64,000 bases of DNA from Weissella soli (GCF_001761545.1 NZ_CP017326.1:372001-436000), one strand, 5' to 3'; positions 1-8,697 are shown, numbered from the stretch's first letter. Numbers and translations: made by a program. The notes: a model not told the origin generated them from the sequence alone.

Positions 1-228
1 TATGATGCGGATATTGATTTTGTTATCTCGGATACATCATTGGGTAATCCAACGGCCGTTGAAACTTTTGTGTGGCACACCATCCCCAATGAGGATGAAT
101 GGCAACGGTTTATCAAGCATGCTGTCAGTCGTTCAGTACTTAAATTTAATGTCACCTATGGGCACACTATTCAGCAAGAAGTGCCAGTCTGCACGATGAC
201 TGATGAATCTCCAGCTGAAGAGGCGTAA
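1..228 (+). CDS. C-terminal fragment of an unidentified protein (5' end outside window)
   Basis: Frame 1 is open from the first base of the window to a TAA at 226-228. It gives about 75 C-terminal residues that begin YDADIDFVISDTSLG and end in an acidic tail (DESPAEEA). No start codon can be assigned because the gene begins upstream. The pattern of a beta-strand ending in IS, followed by a later strand and a helix, loosely resembles the EIIB-like end of PRD/Mga-type transcription regulators, but that is only a guess. I do not recognise the family with confidence. It is followed by the purB promoter region, with no clear terminator between. Confidence 0.6.
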   Translation, partial: YDADIDFVISDTSLGNPTAVETFVWHTIPNEDEWQRFIKHAVSRSVLKFNVTYGHTIQQEVPVCTMTDESPAEEA

Positions 229-238
229 TAATTGATTT

Positions 239-251
239 AAAGTTCGGAAAT
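239..251 (-). promoter_or_regulatory. PurBox upstream of purB
   Basis: Read on the minus strand this is ATTTCCGAACTTT. It matches the Gram-positive PurR-binding PurBox consensus AWWWCCGAACWWT at every position. It lies about 107 bp upstream of the purB start. The same core occurs upstream of purE in this window, so purB and the pur operon probably share PurR control. No purR gene lies in the window. The assignment rests on motif and context. Confidence 0.65.
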
Positions 252-357
252 TGTGATTATTTTAAAGCGTTTCCTTTTTTTTATACGCATTTTAGGGTAA
301 ACTAGAGATAACGTCATGGATGTTATTAAGAATGTCCGTAATCAGAAAGGATCAATC

Positions 358-1656
358 ATGATTGAACGTTATACGCGCCCCGAGATGGCACAAATTTGGT
401 CAATGGAAAATCAATACCAGGCTTGGTTAGATGTTGAAATTGCGGTTACCGAAGGTTGGGTTAAAGAGGGGCTGGTTCCCGAAGCTGACCTGCAGGCCAT
501 TAAAGAGAAGGCATCATTTTCTGTTGAACGGATTGCCGAAATTGAAGAAGTTACGCACCATGATATCGTGGCATTTACACGTAATGTTTCAGAATCCTTG
601 GGTGACGAGCGTAAGTGGATACACTATGGTCTGACTAGTACCGATGTGGTGGATACTGCACAAGCTTTACGCTTACGAGATGCAAACAATATTATCAAAG
701 CTGATTTAGTCGCTTACCGTGACGCTTTGAAGGCAATGGCTTTGAAGTACAAAGATACAGTGATGATGGGACGGACGCATGGTGTCCACGCTGAACCGAC
801 CACGTTTGGCCTGGTCTTTGCACGTTACTACCAAGCAGCGGTCCGTGATATTGAACGCTTTGAACGGGTTGCAAAGGCGATGGCAACGGGTAAGTTATCT
901 GGTTCCGTGGGGACTTTTGCCAATGTCCCACCACGAGTTGAAGAAGCTGCCATGGCTAGTTTGGGGTTAGAACCACAACCCATTGGTTCCCAGGTATTGC
1001 CACGTGATTTGCATGCTGATTATCTGTCAACCATCGCATTGATTGGCGCGACTTTAGAAGAAGTGGCCGTCGAAATTCGTGGTTTGCAACGTTCAGAAAT
1101 TCATGAAGTTGAGGAAGGTTTCGCCAAGGGACAAAAGGGTTCTTCATCGATGCCCCACAAACGTAACCCCATTGGTTCTGAAAACGTTGTGGGCTTGACG
1201 CGCGTGTTACGTGGTTATGCAGTGACCGGACTAGAAAATGTGCCACTGTGGCATGAACGGGATATTTCACATTCATCAGCTGAGCGCATGATTTTGCCAG
1301 ATGCGACTGCGACCCTGGATTATATCTTGCATCGCTTGACGGGAATTATCACTCACTTGGGTGTCTTTCCGGAGACCATGAAACAAAATATGACGCGTAC
1401 CTATGGCTTGATTTACTCACAACGCTTGATGTATGCGTTGATGGATGGAGCTGGCTGGTCACGTGAACAAGCATATGACACTGTGCAACCTCTGACAGCA
1501 CGTTCATGGGATGAACAATTACAGTTCCGTGATTTGGTTGATGCGGAAGCAAAAATTACTGATGTCTTAACTAAGCAACAGATTGATGATGCCTTTGATT
1601 ATCACTGGCATTTACGGCATGTGGATGATATTTACAAGCGGATCGGCTTAGCCTAG
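358..1656 (+). CDS. purB: Adenylosuccinate lyase
   Basis: PurB catalyses two steps of purine synthesis: SAICAR to AICAR plus fumarate, and adenylosuccinate to AMP plus fumarate, in the cytoplasm as a homotetramer. The 432-residue product has the usual family length. It begins MIERYTRPEMAQIW and carries the fumarase/aspartase-superfamily signature SSSMPHKRNP at about residues 262-271, plus the HDIVAF and TSTDVVDTA regions. An in-frame ATG exists at 316, but the ATG at 358 has an AGAAAGGA ribosome site just upstream and gives the canonical N-terminus. The gene stands alone, separated from the pur operon by about 36 kb, with its own PurBox upstream and a terminator downstream. Confidence 0.95.
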   Translation: MIERYTRPEMAQIWSMENQYQAWLDVEIAVTEGWVKEGLVPEADLQAIKEKASFSVERIAEIEEVTHHDIVAFTRNVSESLGDERKWIHYGLTSTDVVDTAQALRLRDANNIIKADLVAYRDALKAMALKYKDTVMMGRTHGVHAEPTTFGLVFARYYQAAVRDIERFERVAKAMATGKLSGSVGTFANVPPRVEEAAMASLGLEPQPIGSQVLPRDLHADYLSTIALIGATLEEVAVEIRGLQRSEIHEVEEGFAKGQKGSSSMPHKRNPIGSENVVGLTRVLRGYAVTGLENVPLWHERDISHSSAERMILPDATATLDYILHRLTGIITHLGVFPETMKQNMTRTYGLIYSQRLMYALMDGAGWSREQAYDTVQPLTARSWDEQLQFRDLVDAEAKITDVLTKQQIDDAFDYHWHLRHVDDIYKRIGLA

Positions 1657-1672
1657 TTTATATAGAAGAAAA

Positions 1673-1706
1673 CAAAAAGCATGCTCATTGTGCGGCGTGC
1701 TTTTTT
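1673..1706 (+). terminator. Rho-independent terminator after purB
   Basis: The stem AAAAAGCATGC pairs with GCGTGCTTTTTT (one G-U), and the 3' arm supplies the T-run. It sits just after the purB stop and closes that single-gene unit. Confidence 0.8.
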
Positions 1707-1829
1707 GTGTCGTCATGAGAATGTAATATTTCATGATGTGCTGCAACCACAGCCCCATTGTTACGTCTGTCACAGGTAACGAAATGATTGCAAGGGTGGC
1801 TGGCTGAAGGGCATTTGTTGTTTGAAACG

Positions 1830-1858
1830 TTGACAAGATACTTCGAACGATTTAATAT
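1830..1858 (+). promoter_or_regulatory. Promoter of the fatty-acid synthesis cluster
   Basis: A perfect -35 TTGACA (1830-1835) is followed after 17 bp by a -10-like TAATAT (1853-1858). The predicted transcription start falls on the palindromic operator region immediately downstream. This fits a promoter repressed by an operator placed at the start site. Confidence 0.65.
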
Positions 1859-1863
1859 ACACT

Positions 1864-1888
1864 TATCGAATATTTCGATAATCGAAAT
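1864..1888. promoter_or_regulatory. Two overlapping palindromes, probable FabT operator
   Basis: Two perfect palindromes interlock. TATCGAA-TAT-TTCGATA occupies 1864-1880, and ATTTCGAT-A-ATCGAAAT occupies 1872-1888. The second has the layout of the FabT box known in streptococci (TTTGAT-N-ATCAAA), with CG replacing one dyad pair. They lie directly after the promoter and before the Shine-Dalgarno sequence of the fab cluster, which encodes a MarR-family FabT homologue as its second gene. FabT binding is inferred, not shown. Confidence 0.65.
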
Positions 1889-1909
1889 ACTTTTGAAAGG
1901 AGGTTACAC

Positions 1910-2350
1910 ATGACAGTTCTTTCAACTACAGAAATTATGGCATTGATTCCAAATCGTTATCCCATCCTTTACATGGATAAGGTGATTGATATGGTGCCAG
2001 GTGAGTCAATCACAGCTGTGAAAAATGTGACGATTAATGAACAATTCTTCCAAGGTCATTTTCCGGGCAATCCGGTGATGCCAGGTGTCTTGATTATTGA
2101 GTCACTGGCCCAAGCGGCATCAATTTTGATTTTGTCTTCACCCCAATTTAAGGGTAAGACAGCTTACATGACTGGTATTGATAACGCGAAGTTCCGTACC
2201 ATGGTACGCCCAGGCGATGTGCTTGAATTGCATGTTACTTTTGGTAATTTGCGCGAGAACATGGGGACAGTAAATGTCGAGGCACGTGTCGATGGTAAGG
2301 TGGCTACAAAGGCAGAATTGATGTTCGTTGTTTCACCAGATGAGAAGTAG
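1910..2350 (+). CDS. fabZ: 3-hydroxyacyl-ACP dehydratase, FabZ paralogue 1
   Basis: A hotdog-fold dehydratase acting on beta-hydroxyacyl-ACP in fatty-acid elongation. The 146-residue product shows the family active-site stretch GHFPGNPVMPGV with catalytic His at about residue 48, then the Glu of the LIIESLAQA helix. A strong AAAGGAGG ribosome site precedes the ATG. It is the first gene of the fab cluster, directly before fabT. Other lactic acid bacteria can place an unsaturated-acid isomerase here (FabM in streptococci). A second FabZ homologue lies at 8844, so one of the two may be a FabN-type dehydratase/isomerase; sequence alone does not decide which. Confidence 0.88.
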   Translation: MTVLSTTEIMALIPNRYPILYMDKVIDMVPGESITAVKNVTINEQFFQGHFPGNPVMPGVLIIESLAQAASILILSSPQFKGKTAYMTGIDNAKFRTMVRPGDVLELHVTFGNLRENMGTVNVEARVDGKVATKAELMFVVSPDEK

Positions 2351-2357
2351 AACAGTC

Positions 2358-2837
2358 ATGAAAACAATGATGAAGAATGAAAATAATCCGATTTTTGAAC
2401 GAACTAATATTGCATTGGTCGATGTATTCAATAATGTGATGTGGGTGGAAGAAGCGTACCTACAAAGTTCTGATTTTCGGGATATCACGATTAAAGATAT
2501 GCATACAATCGCTGCGATTCCCTTACACGGAGCGCGAACCGCTACAGAATTAGCGGGTATGGTCCACTTAACACCAAGTGCGATGACGAGTGCGATTGAT
2601 AAGTTAGTTCGTAAAGGTTATGTTGAACGTGAACGGGATGAAACGGATCGTCGGATGGTTTATATCAAATTGACCCATCGAGGCAAAGTTGTTTCTCGTG
2701 CCCATGAAGCTTTTCATCGTAGCATTACACACGCTCTGTTTGATACATTAGACGAAGTTGGCGCTGTCCAAGTTGAGCAAGTTGTTCTTCAATTACAAGA
2801 TTATTTACATCAAATCAAAGTGCGTGCGGATGAGTAA
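2358..2837 (+). CDS. fabT: MarR-family regulator of fatty-acid synthesis, FabT
   Basis: A winged helix-turn-helix MarR repressor of about 159 residues. The DNA-binding part is visible as TATELAGMVHLTPSAMTSAIDKLVRKGYVERERDETDRRMVYIKLT, shown here in pieces: the recognition helix TPSAMTSAIDKL is followed by the wing residues RDETDRR. Known FabT proteins repress fab genes with long-chain acyl-ACP as corepressor. The start is ambiguous: ATG codons occur at 2358, 2367 and 2370, and GAGAAG at 2342-2347 favours 2358. An in-frame ATG at 2328 inside fabZ is less likely. Its position between fabZ and fabH is the standard one for fabT. Confidence 0.85.
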   Translation: MKTMMKNENNPIFERTNIALVDVFNNVMWVEEAYLQSSDFRDITIKDMHTIAAIPLHGARTATELAGMVHLTPSAMTSAIDKLVRKGYVERERDETDRRMVYIKLTHRGKVVSRAHEAFHRSITHALFDTLDEVGAVQVEQVVLQLQDYLHQIKVRADE

Positions 2838-2873
2838 TCTGTGGCAATTCATGATTGTAATCGGAGAGGTAGA

Positions 2874-3842
2874 ATGGAACAACTAAAAATTATCAGCGCC
2901 ATGAAATATGTCCCTGAGCGGGTGGTGACCAATGATGAGTTGGCAACCATGATGGATACCAATGATGAGTGGATTTTTTCACGAACAGGGATTCATCGTA
3001 GGCATGTTGTTACGGATGAAAACACGAGTGATTTAGCAATTATGGTCGCCAAGCGTTTGCTTGAGCAAACACACATAGCTGCGGAATCCTTGGATTTTAT
3101 TATCGTAGGTACGATGTCACCGGATACATTGTCGCCGAGCGTGGCTGCACGCGTACAAGGTGCCATCGGGGCAACTAATGCGTTTGCAACTGATCTTAAT
3201 GCCGCTTGTACCGGTTTGGTCTACAGCATGAGTTTCGCAAGTGCCTTGTTAGCAACGCGCTATCAACGCGGTATGGTCATCGGTGCAGAAGTATTAAGTA
3301 AGTTACTTGACTGGCAAGATCGTACGGTGTCAGTGTTGTTTGGGGATGGCGCCGCTGGTGTCATCGTTGAACGCACGACGGAAGCAATCGGGTATCTTGG
3401 TGAATCATTGCGGACCTATGGTGCCCAAGGAGATGCCTTGACGGCAGGTGCGTTTGCCAATACTAATTTAACGGGCGAAATTACGCCAGCTGACCCCTAT
3501 TTCCATATGGATGGTCGAGCGGTCTATAATTTTGCGACCCGTGAAGTCCCAGTTGTTTTGAACGAAGCAATGGAGCAGAGTGGGGTGACCGCTGATGAGG
3601 TGGACTTGTTCCTCTTACATCAGGCGAATTCACGCATTATCGATTCGATTGCCAAGCGTATGAAGCAACCTATTGAAAAATTCCCAATGAATATGGTCGA
3701 ATATGGCAACACGAGTGCAGCATCAATCGGGCTTCTCTTAGCAGAGCTATGGGAAGCAGGCCGTATTCAACCAGGTATGAAGATTGCAATCGCCGGCTTT
3801 GGCGGTGGTCTAACGGCTGGTGCCAGTGTGCTGCAATTCTAA
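2874..3842 (+). CDS. fabH: 3-oxoacyl-ACP synthase III
   Basis: FabH starts each fatty-acid chain by condensing acetyl-CoA or another short acyl-CoA with malonyl-ACP. The 322-residue product has the full catalytic triad: Cys112 in NAACTGLVY, His249 in LLHQANSRI and Asn279 in YGNTSAAS. It also has the C-terminal GFGGGLTAGA loop. The ATG at 2874 is preceded by GGAGAGGT; an in-frame ATG at 2841 would add 11 unconserved residues and has no ribosome site. It follows fabT by about 36 bp in the same transcript. Confidence 0.95.
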   Translation: MEQLKIISAMKYVPERVVTNDELATMMDTNDEWIFSRTGIHRRHVVTDENTSDLAIMVAKRLLEQTHIAAESLDFIIVGTMSPDTLSPSVAARVQGAIGATNAFATDLNAACTGLVYSMSFASALLATRYQRGMVIGAEVLSKLLDWQDRTVSVLFGDGAAGVIVERTTEAIGYLGESLRTYGAQGDALTAGAFANTNLTGEITPADPYFHMDGRAVYNFATREVPVVLNEAMEQSGVTADEVDLFLLHQANSRIIDSIAKRMKQPIEKFPMNMVEYGNTSAASIGLLLAELWEAGRIQPGMKIAIAGFGGGLTAGASVLQF

Positions 3843-3906
3843 GATGTTGTTAAACACATTAACTAAATTGATAAACACATAACAAGGAAAAATAGAGGAA
3901 AAAAAC

Positions 3907-4146
3907 ATGACTAACGCAGAAATTTTTAACAAGTTGCAAGCAATTTTGATGGATCAATTTGATTTGGAAGCCACTGAAGTTGAATTGAAGACTAACTTAT
4001 CAGATGACATCGATGCTGATTCATTGGACCTATTCGAAGTGTTGAACCGGGTTGAAGACGAATTTGATATCAAGTTGGATGTTGCTGACAATATCGCAAC
4101 GGTACAAGATTTAGTGACTAAGATTGACGAGCAAGTTAACGCGTAA
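3907..4146 (+). CDS. acpP: Acyl carrier protein
   Basis: A 79-residue acidic four-helix carrier that holds the growing acyl chain on phosphopantetheine. The attachment serine is Ser39 in the motif DADSLDLFEV, followed by the recognition helix VEDEFDIKL. A GAGG ribosome site precedes the ATG. The gene sits between fabH and fabK, the usual order in this cluster type. The helix I/II loop and the length are normal. Confidence 0.95.
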   Translation: MTNAEIFNKLQAILMDQFDLEATEVELKTNLSDDIDADSLDLFEVLNRVEDEFDIKLDVADNIATVQDLVTKIDEQVNA

Positions 4147-4199
4147 TTAACTCGTTAACCGCTCATTTTGAGTTGTTTAAGAGAGGAGATACGCGAGAG

Positions 4200-5162
4200 A
4201 TGGCAGTAAATATTAGCAACCCGTTGTTTGAAAAATTGGGCATGAAGTATCCAATTATTCAAGGCGGTATGGCTTGGGCTGGTACGGGACACTTAGCTGG
4301 ATCAGTTTCTGAAGCCGGTGGTCTAGGGATCATTGGCACGGGCTACTGGCACGCTGAGCAAGTTCGTGCCGAAATTCATCGGGCCCGTGAAGTGACGGAT
4401 AAGCCTTTTGGCGTCAATGTGATGCTGATGTCACGGCACATTCGTGAAGTTTTTGATGTCATTATCGAAGAAGGCATTAAAGTTGTGGCAACTGGTGCTG
4501 GTGATCCATCACCTTTCCTTGAGGAATTGCACCAACATGACATTATCGTAATTCCCGTGGTTCCTTCGGTCGCCATGGCTCGCATGATGGAGAAAAAAGG
4601 AGTCGATGCGGTCGTCGCTGAAGGGATGGAGTCTGGTGGTCACATTGGTATGTTGACGACGATGACACTTGTACCACAGGTAGTTGACGCCGTGTCCATT
4701 CCAGTGATTGCCGCCGGTGGTATGGCTGATGGTCGCGGAGTCGCGGCCGCCTATATGCTTGGTGCCAGTGGTGTCCAAATGGGTACCCGGTTCTTGGCGT
4801 CTGAAGAATCAGAAATTCACCAAAATTTCAAAGACGCTGTCATTAAGGCAAAGGACGTTGATACTTTAGTGACCGGTGAACTGATTGGGAATCGGGCCCG
4901 GGTTTTGAAGACTAAAATGTCAAAGGCTTTTGTTAAGCAAGAACGTGAATTGGTTATGCAACCTGTCATGGATGCAGATGCACGGGAAAAGCTTGAAAAT
5001 GGGTCATTGCGTAACGCAGTGATCGATGGTGACAAGGAAAACGGTGCCTTCATGGCTGGTCAAATTTCAGGTTTAGTGCATGAAATTAAGCCAGTGGCAC
5101 AAATTCTGGATGATATCTGGACAGAGGCTTATGAGCTGCTAGATAGTGGTATCCAGAAGTAA
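4200..5162 (+). CDS. fabK: Enoyl-ACP reductase II, FMN-dependent
   Basis: FabK performs the last reduction of the elongation cycle with FMN and NAD(P)H. It is a TIM-barrel flavoprotein of the nitronate monooxygenase superfamily, unrelated to FabI. The 320-residue product shows PIIQGGMAWA near the N-terminus, the FMN phosphate region ESGGHIGMLTTMTLVPQV, and IPVIAAGGMADGRG. The ATG at 4200 has GAGAGGAGA upstream; an earlier in-frame ATG at 4173 lacks support. FabK enzymes are known to resist triclosan. No FabI homologue is seen in the window. Confidence 0.94.
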   Translation: MAVNISNPLFEKLGMKYPIIQGGMAWAGTGHLAGSVSEAGGLGIIGTGYWHAEQVRAEIHRAREVTDKPFGVNVMLMSRHIREVFDVIIEEGIKVVATGAGDPSPFLEELHQHDIIVIPVVPSVAMARMMEKKGVDAVVAEGMESGGHIGMLTTMTLVPQVVDAVSIPVIAAGGMADGRGVAAAYMLGASGVQMGTRFLASEESEIHQNFKDAVIKAKDVDTLVTGELIGNRARVLKTKMSKAFVKQERELVMQPVMDADAREKLENGSLRNAVIDGDKENGAFMAGQISGLVHEIKPVAQILDDIWTEAYELLDSGIQK

Positions 5163-5171
5163 GGGGACAAC

Positions 5172-6101
5172 ATGAAAATTGGAATTTTAATGAGTGGTCA
5201 GGGTGCTCAATCAGTTGGTATGGGTCAAGATTTGTATGAACAAGTACCGGCCTATCGTGAAACAATTGATCAAGCTAGTGCAGTGCTTGGCTATGATTTA
5301 ATGACCGAAGTCATTCAAAATGATGCAAAGTTGCAACAAACGCGGTTTGCGCAACCAGCCATCTTTGCCATGAGTATGGGCATTCACCGTGCGTTAGCTG
5401 ACAAGCTGGGCGACGTTAATAGTTACCTAGGGTTGAGTTTGGGTGAGTATTCAGCACTGACAGCTGCGGGCGCCTTTGATTTTGAGCAAGCCGTCGCACT
5501 TTTGAAAGATCGTGGTGCATACATGCAAACTGCCGGGGACCAAAATCCAGGGAAAATGGTAGCGGTGATGCATGATGATCAGGGACTAGTCGCAGAAGTA
5601 CTTGCATCTTTGCGTGCCCAAGGTAAACGTGTTTATCCGGCAAATTATAATACATTTGCCCAACTTGTCATTGGTGGTATCGCAGCCGATGTTGATGAAG
5701 CGGTTGCAAAGTTGACTGAGGCGGGTGTAACACGCATGATTCCACTACCAGTATCGGGTGCCTTCCATACACCGCTTTTGGATCAAGCAGCGGTTTCATT
5801 ACAGGCACGGTTGGCCGACGAACCAATTGGTACTTTACAAAAGACGGTTTATTCAAATACAACTGGTCAGGCATTTACAGATGTGAAGGCAACTTTGGGT
5901 GAACAAATTACGCATCCTACGTATTTTGCGCAGGCTTTACAAGGCATGCTCAATGACGGGGTTGATGTTTTGATCGAATTTGGTCCAAGCAACACGTTGA
6001 TTAAATTTTCAAAGAAAATTGGTGGTAAGGACATCAAACGTTACAACGTTTCTGATGTCGCCTCATATGTAGCTGTTTTGAACATGTTGAAGGGAGAATA
6101 G
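5172..6101 (+). CDS. fabD: Malonyl-CoA:ACP transacylase
   Basis: FabD loads malonyl from CoA to ACP. The 309-residue product has the N-terminal SGQGAQSVGMG oxyanion motif, the nucleophile Ser89 in GLSLGEYSAL, and the catalytic His199 in SGAFHTPLL. It lies 9 bp after fabK, with a GGGGACA ribosome site inside the gap, and 1 bp before fabG, so it is translationally linked to both. Length and order are typical of the family. Confidence 0.95.
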   Translation: MKIGILMSGQGAQSVGMGQDLYEQVPAYRETIDQASAVLGYDLMTEVIQNDAKLQQTRFAQPAIFAMSMGIHRALADKLGDVNSYLGLSLGEYSALTAAGAFDFEQAVALLKDRGAYMQTAGDQNPGKMVAVMHDDQGLVAEVLASLRAQGKRVYPANYNTFAQLVIGGIAADVDEAVAKLTEAGVTRMIPLPVSGAFHTPLLDQAAVSLQARLADEPIGTLQKTVYSNTTGQAFTDVKATLGEQITHPTYFAQALQGMLNDGVDVLIEFGPSNTLIKFSKKIGGKDIKRYNVSDVASYVAVLNMLKGE

Positions 6102-6102
6102 C

Positions 6103-6828
6103 ATGGATTTAATCGGGAAAGTCGTTTTAGTGACCGGATCGGTTCGTGGCATTGGCTTAGCAATCGCCAAAGCCTTTGACGCAGCTGGCGCTCGTGTGAT
6201 TTTGCATAGCCGTAAAGGTGCTTCACCAGAATTATTAGCGGAGTTCTCAGAAGGAACGCTATCAATCGCAGCTGATGTTGCAGATGCTGCGGCAGTGAAT
6301 ACTGCTTTAGAAGAAGTCTATGAACAGGTTGAGCAGATTGATGTATTGGTTAACAATGCCGGTATTACCAAGGATACTTTGGCGGTACGTATGAGCACGG
6401 CTGATTTTGCTGAAGTCGTGAACACAAATCTGATTGGCACGTTCAATGTCACCCAACCGGTGTTTACCAAGATGTTGAAGGCGAAGAAAGGGGGTGCCAT
6501 CATTAATATGGCCTCCGTCGTTGGTTTGATGGGTAATGCTGGTCAAGCAAACTACGCTGCCTCGAAGGCGGGTGTGGTTGGCTTAACCAAGTCATTAGCG
6601 AAAGAAGGCGCCAAACGTCACGTGCGGGTTAACGCCATCGCACCAGGTATGATTACTTCTGATATGACCGCTGTTTTGTCAGAGAAGCAAACAGAAGCCA
6701 TTCTAAGCAACACCCCACTGGGCCGTTTTGGCGAACCAGCTGAAATTGCACAAACTGCCTTGTTTTTGGTACAAAATGAGTACATTACTGGCCAAACAAT
6801 CACGGTTGATGGTGGTCTTTATATCTAG
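6103..6828 (+). CDS. fabG: 3-oxoacyl-ACP reductase
   Basis: A short-chain dehydrogenase/reductase that reduces beta-ketoacyl-ACP with NADPH. The 241-residue product has the nucleotide-binding motif VTGSVRGIGLAIA, NNAGITKD, the catalytic Ser in NMASVVG and the YAASKAG motif with Tyr and Lys. The first glycine motif reads GSVRGIG where GASRGIG is more common; all key glycines are kept. It starts 1 bp after fabD and is the last gene before a 166-bp gap preceding fabF. Confidence 0.95.
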   Translation: MDLIGKVVLVTGSVRGIGLAIAKAFDAAGARVILHSRKGASPELLAEFSEGTLSIAADVADAAAVNTALEEVYEQVEQIDVLVNNAGITKDTLAVRMSTADFAEVVNTNLIGTFNVTQPVFTKMLKAKKGGAIINMASVVGLMGNAGQANYAASKAGVVGLTKSLAKEGAKRHVRVNAIAPGMITSDMTAVLSEKQTEAILSNTPLGRFGEPAEIAQTALFLVQNEYITGQTITVDGGLYI

Positions 6829-6881
6829 GCCTGACATGATTTACATGACGTAATTGACAATATTTCACGCGAGTACGAAAC

Positions 6882-6944
6882 GGTTACACATTTATTTTTA
6901 TATTTAGCATTTATTCCGTTTGGTGATTTTTCATCAGTGTAACC
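6882..6944 (+). promoter_or_regulatory. Long-range inverted repeat in the fabG-fabF gap
   Basis: GGTTACAC at 6882-6889 is perfectly complementary to GTGTAACC at 6937-6944, with an AT-rich 47-nt interval that can form a small internal hairpin (GAT-TTTTC-ATC). The gap between fabG and fabF holds no convincing terminator and no well-spaced promoter. The repeat could be an RNA leader fold affecting fabF, or paired operator half-sites. The function is unknown. Confidence 0.4.
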
Positions 6945-6994
6945 AATTCAAAAAACGTGTACAGCCAATTTGCTGAAAAGAAATGGAGAATTTT

Positions 6995-8230
6995 ATGACA
7001 CGAGTAGTCATTACAGGAATGGGCGCAATTACCCCCGTTGGTAACAACGTTAACGAATTTTTGGATGGTATTTATAACGGCCAAGTGGGCTTAGGACCAA
7101 TCACACACTTCGATGCCACTGAAACAGGTATCTCTGTTGCCGGTGAAGTTAAGAACTATGATCCAGCAGAACGTGTTGGTAAGCGTGAAGCTCGTAAGAT
7201 GGACTTATTTTCTCAATACGGGGTCCACGCGGCTAGTGAAGCCTTAGAAAATGCTGGCTTGGCTGTTGGCTTCCCAAACCCTGAGCGGGTGGGTGTCGTG
7301 CTTGGTAACGGTATTGGTGGTTTGACGACAATCCAAGACAACGTTATCAAAATGAATGAAAAAGGTCCTCGTCGGGTGAGTCCACTCTTCGTGCCAAATG
7401 GTATTCCCAATATGGCTTCAGGTAATATTTCATTACGTTTTGGAGCCCGGGGCATTAACTACACGATTTCAACTGCCTGTGCCTCAGCGACGAACGCTAT
7501 TGGTGAAGCCTACCTCCGGATTAAGGCTGGGATGGCTGATATCATGATTAGCGGTGGTGCAGAAGCCACCGTCAATGCCATTGGAATTTCAGGATTCGCT
7601 GCTTTAACGGCCTTATCAACTGAATCTGATCCATTGAAGGCTTCAACGCCGTTTGACGTGAATCGCCATGGTTTTGTCATGGGTGAAGGTGCCGGTGTTT
7701 TGATCCTGGAATCACTTGAAAGTGCTCAAGCCCGGGGTGCCGAGATTTTAGCTGAAGTCGTTGGTTATGGTGCTAATTCAGACGCCTACCATTTGACTAG
7801 TCCAACGCCTGACGGTAGCGGCCCTGCTGGTTCAATGAAGTTGGCGCTAGCTGATGCTGGTTTGCAACCAAGTGACATTGATTATGTCAACGCCCATGGT
7901 ACTGCAACTGGAGCAAATGATGCTGCCGAAGCCAAGGCCTTGGAGTTGGTCTTTGGCAAGCAGGGTGTCTTGGCGTCTTCAACCAAAGGGATGACTGGTC
8001 ACCTGTTAGGTGCCGCGGGTGCGATCGAAGCGATCGCCTCGATTGGAGCATTTACACGGGGACAAGTACCTGTTAATGTTGGTATGACGGAGCAAGATCC
8101 TGCAACTGAAGGTGTATTATTGGTTAATGATGATAACAAATACATTAATGCCGAATATGTGCTTTCAGCTAATTATGGCTTTGGTGGTCACAATGCTGCC
8201 GTTGTCTTTAAGAAGTGGAGCAATGATTAA
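6995..8230 (+). CDS. fabF: 3-oxoacyl-ACP synthase II
   Basis: FabF elongates acyl-ACP by condensation with malonyl-ACP. The 411-residue thiolase-fold protein has Cys162 in STACASATNA, His301 in NAHGTATGAND and His336 in GHLLGAAGA, the complete Cys-His-His set. The ATG at 6995 is preceded by TGGAGAA; the in-frame ATG at 6983 would place that ribosome site inside the gene. Its stop codon overlaps the accB start by one base (TAATG), so the two are translationally coupled. Confidence 0.95.
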   Translation: MTRVVITGMGAITPVGNNVNEFLDGIYNGQVGLGPITHFDATETGISVAGEVKNYDPAERVGKREARKMDLFSQYGVHAASEALENAGLAVGFPNPERVGVVLGNGIGGLTTIQDNVIKMNEKGPRRVSPLFVPNGIPNMASGNISLRFGARGINYTISTACASATNAIGEAYLRIKAGMADIMISGGAEATVNAIGISGFAALTALSTESDPLKASTPFDVNRHGFVMGEGAGVLILESLESAQARGAEILAEVVGYGANSDAYHLTSPTPDGSGPAGSMKLALADAGLQPSDIDYVNAHGTATGANDAAEAKALELVFGKQGVLASSTKGMTGHLLGAAGAIEAIASIGAFTRGQVPVNVGMTEQDPATEGVLLVNDDNKYINAEYVLSANYGFGGHNAAVVFKKWSND

Positions 8231-8697
8231 TGGGATTAAGTTATGACGAAGTTCGCGCTTTAATGGATGAATTAGAAAACTCATCCATTCGTGAATTTGA
8301 GATTTCAGAAGAAAATTTTCACTTGCGTATGAGCAAGAATGAAGCCGCACCGGTTATTGCAGCAGCACCAGCTCTTGCAAATAATAACGGTGCTGGTAAC
8401 AACGCGGCTGCAGTTGAAGAAGCAGCTGTCAATCCGCTAGATAAGGTCGCCAAGCCAGGAGTGGCCATCAAAGCCCCTTTGGTTGGTACCGTTTATCTTA
8501 AGCCCAAGCCAGATGCAGCCCCATTCAAAAAGGTTGGGGATACGGTCACTGTCGGCGAACAAGTGGCCATCATCGAAGCAATGAAGCTGATGACACCAGT
8601 CAAGAGTGAAGTTGCCGGCAAAATCGTCAAAATATTAGTCGAGGACGAACAAGTGGTTGATTTTGATAAGCCACTTTACATCGTTGAAGAGGGCTAG
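8230..8697 (+). CDS. accB: Biotin carboxyl carrier protein of acetyl-CoA carboxylase
   Basis: AccB carries biotin between the biotin carboxylase and the transcarboxylase. The 155-residue protein has an N-terminal helix, an Ala/Pro/Asn-rich linker at about residues 36-70, and a C-terminal biotinyl domain with the biotinylated Lys119 in the motif EAMKLM. The domain includes the protruding-thumb segment typical of BCCP. It starts in the fabF stop codon and is followed by a hairpin terminator before fabZ2. Confidence 0.93.
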   Translation: MGLSYDEVRALMDELENSSIREFEISEENFHLRMSKNEAAPVIAAAPALANNNGAGNNAAAVEEAAVNPLDKVAKPGVAIKAPLVGTVYLKPKPDAAPFKKVGDTVTVGEQVAIIEAMKLMTPVKSEVAGKIVKILVEDEQVVDFDKPLYIVEEG

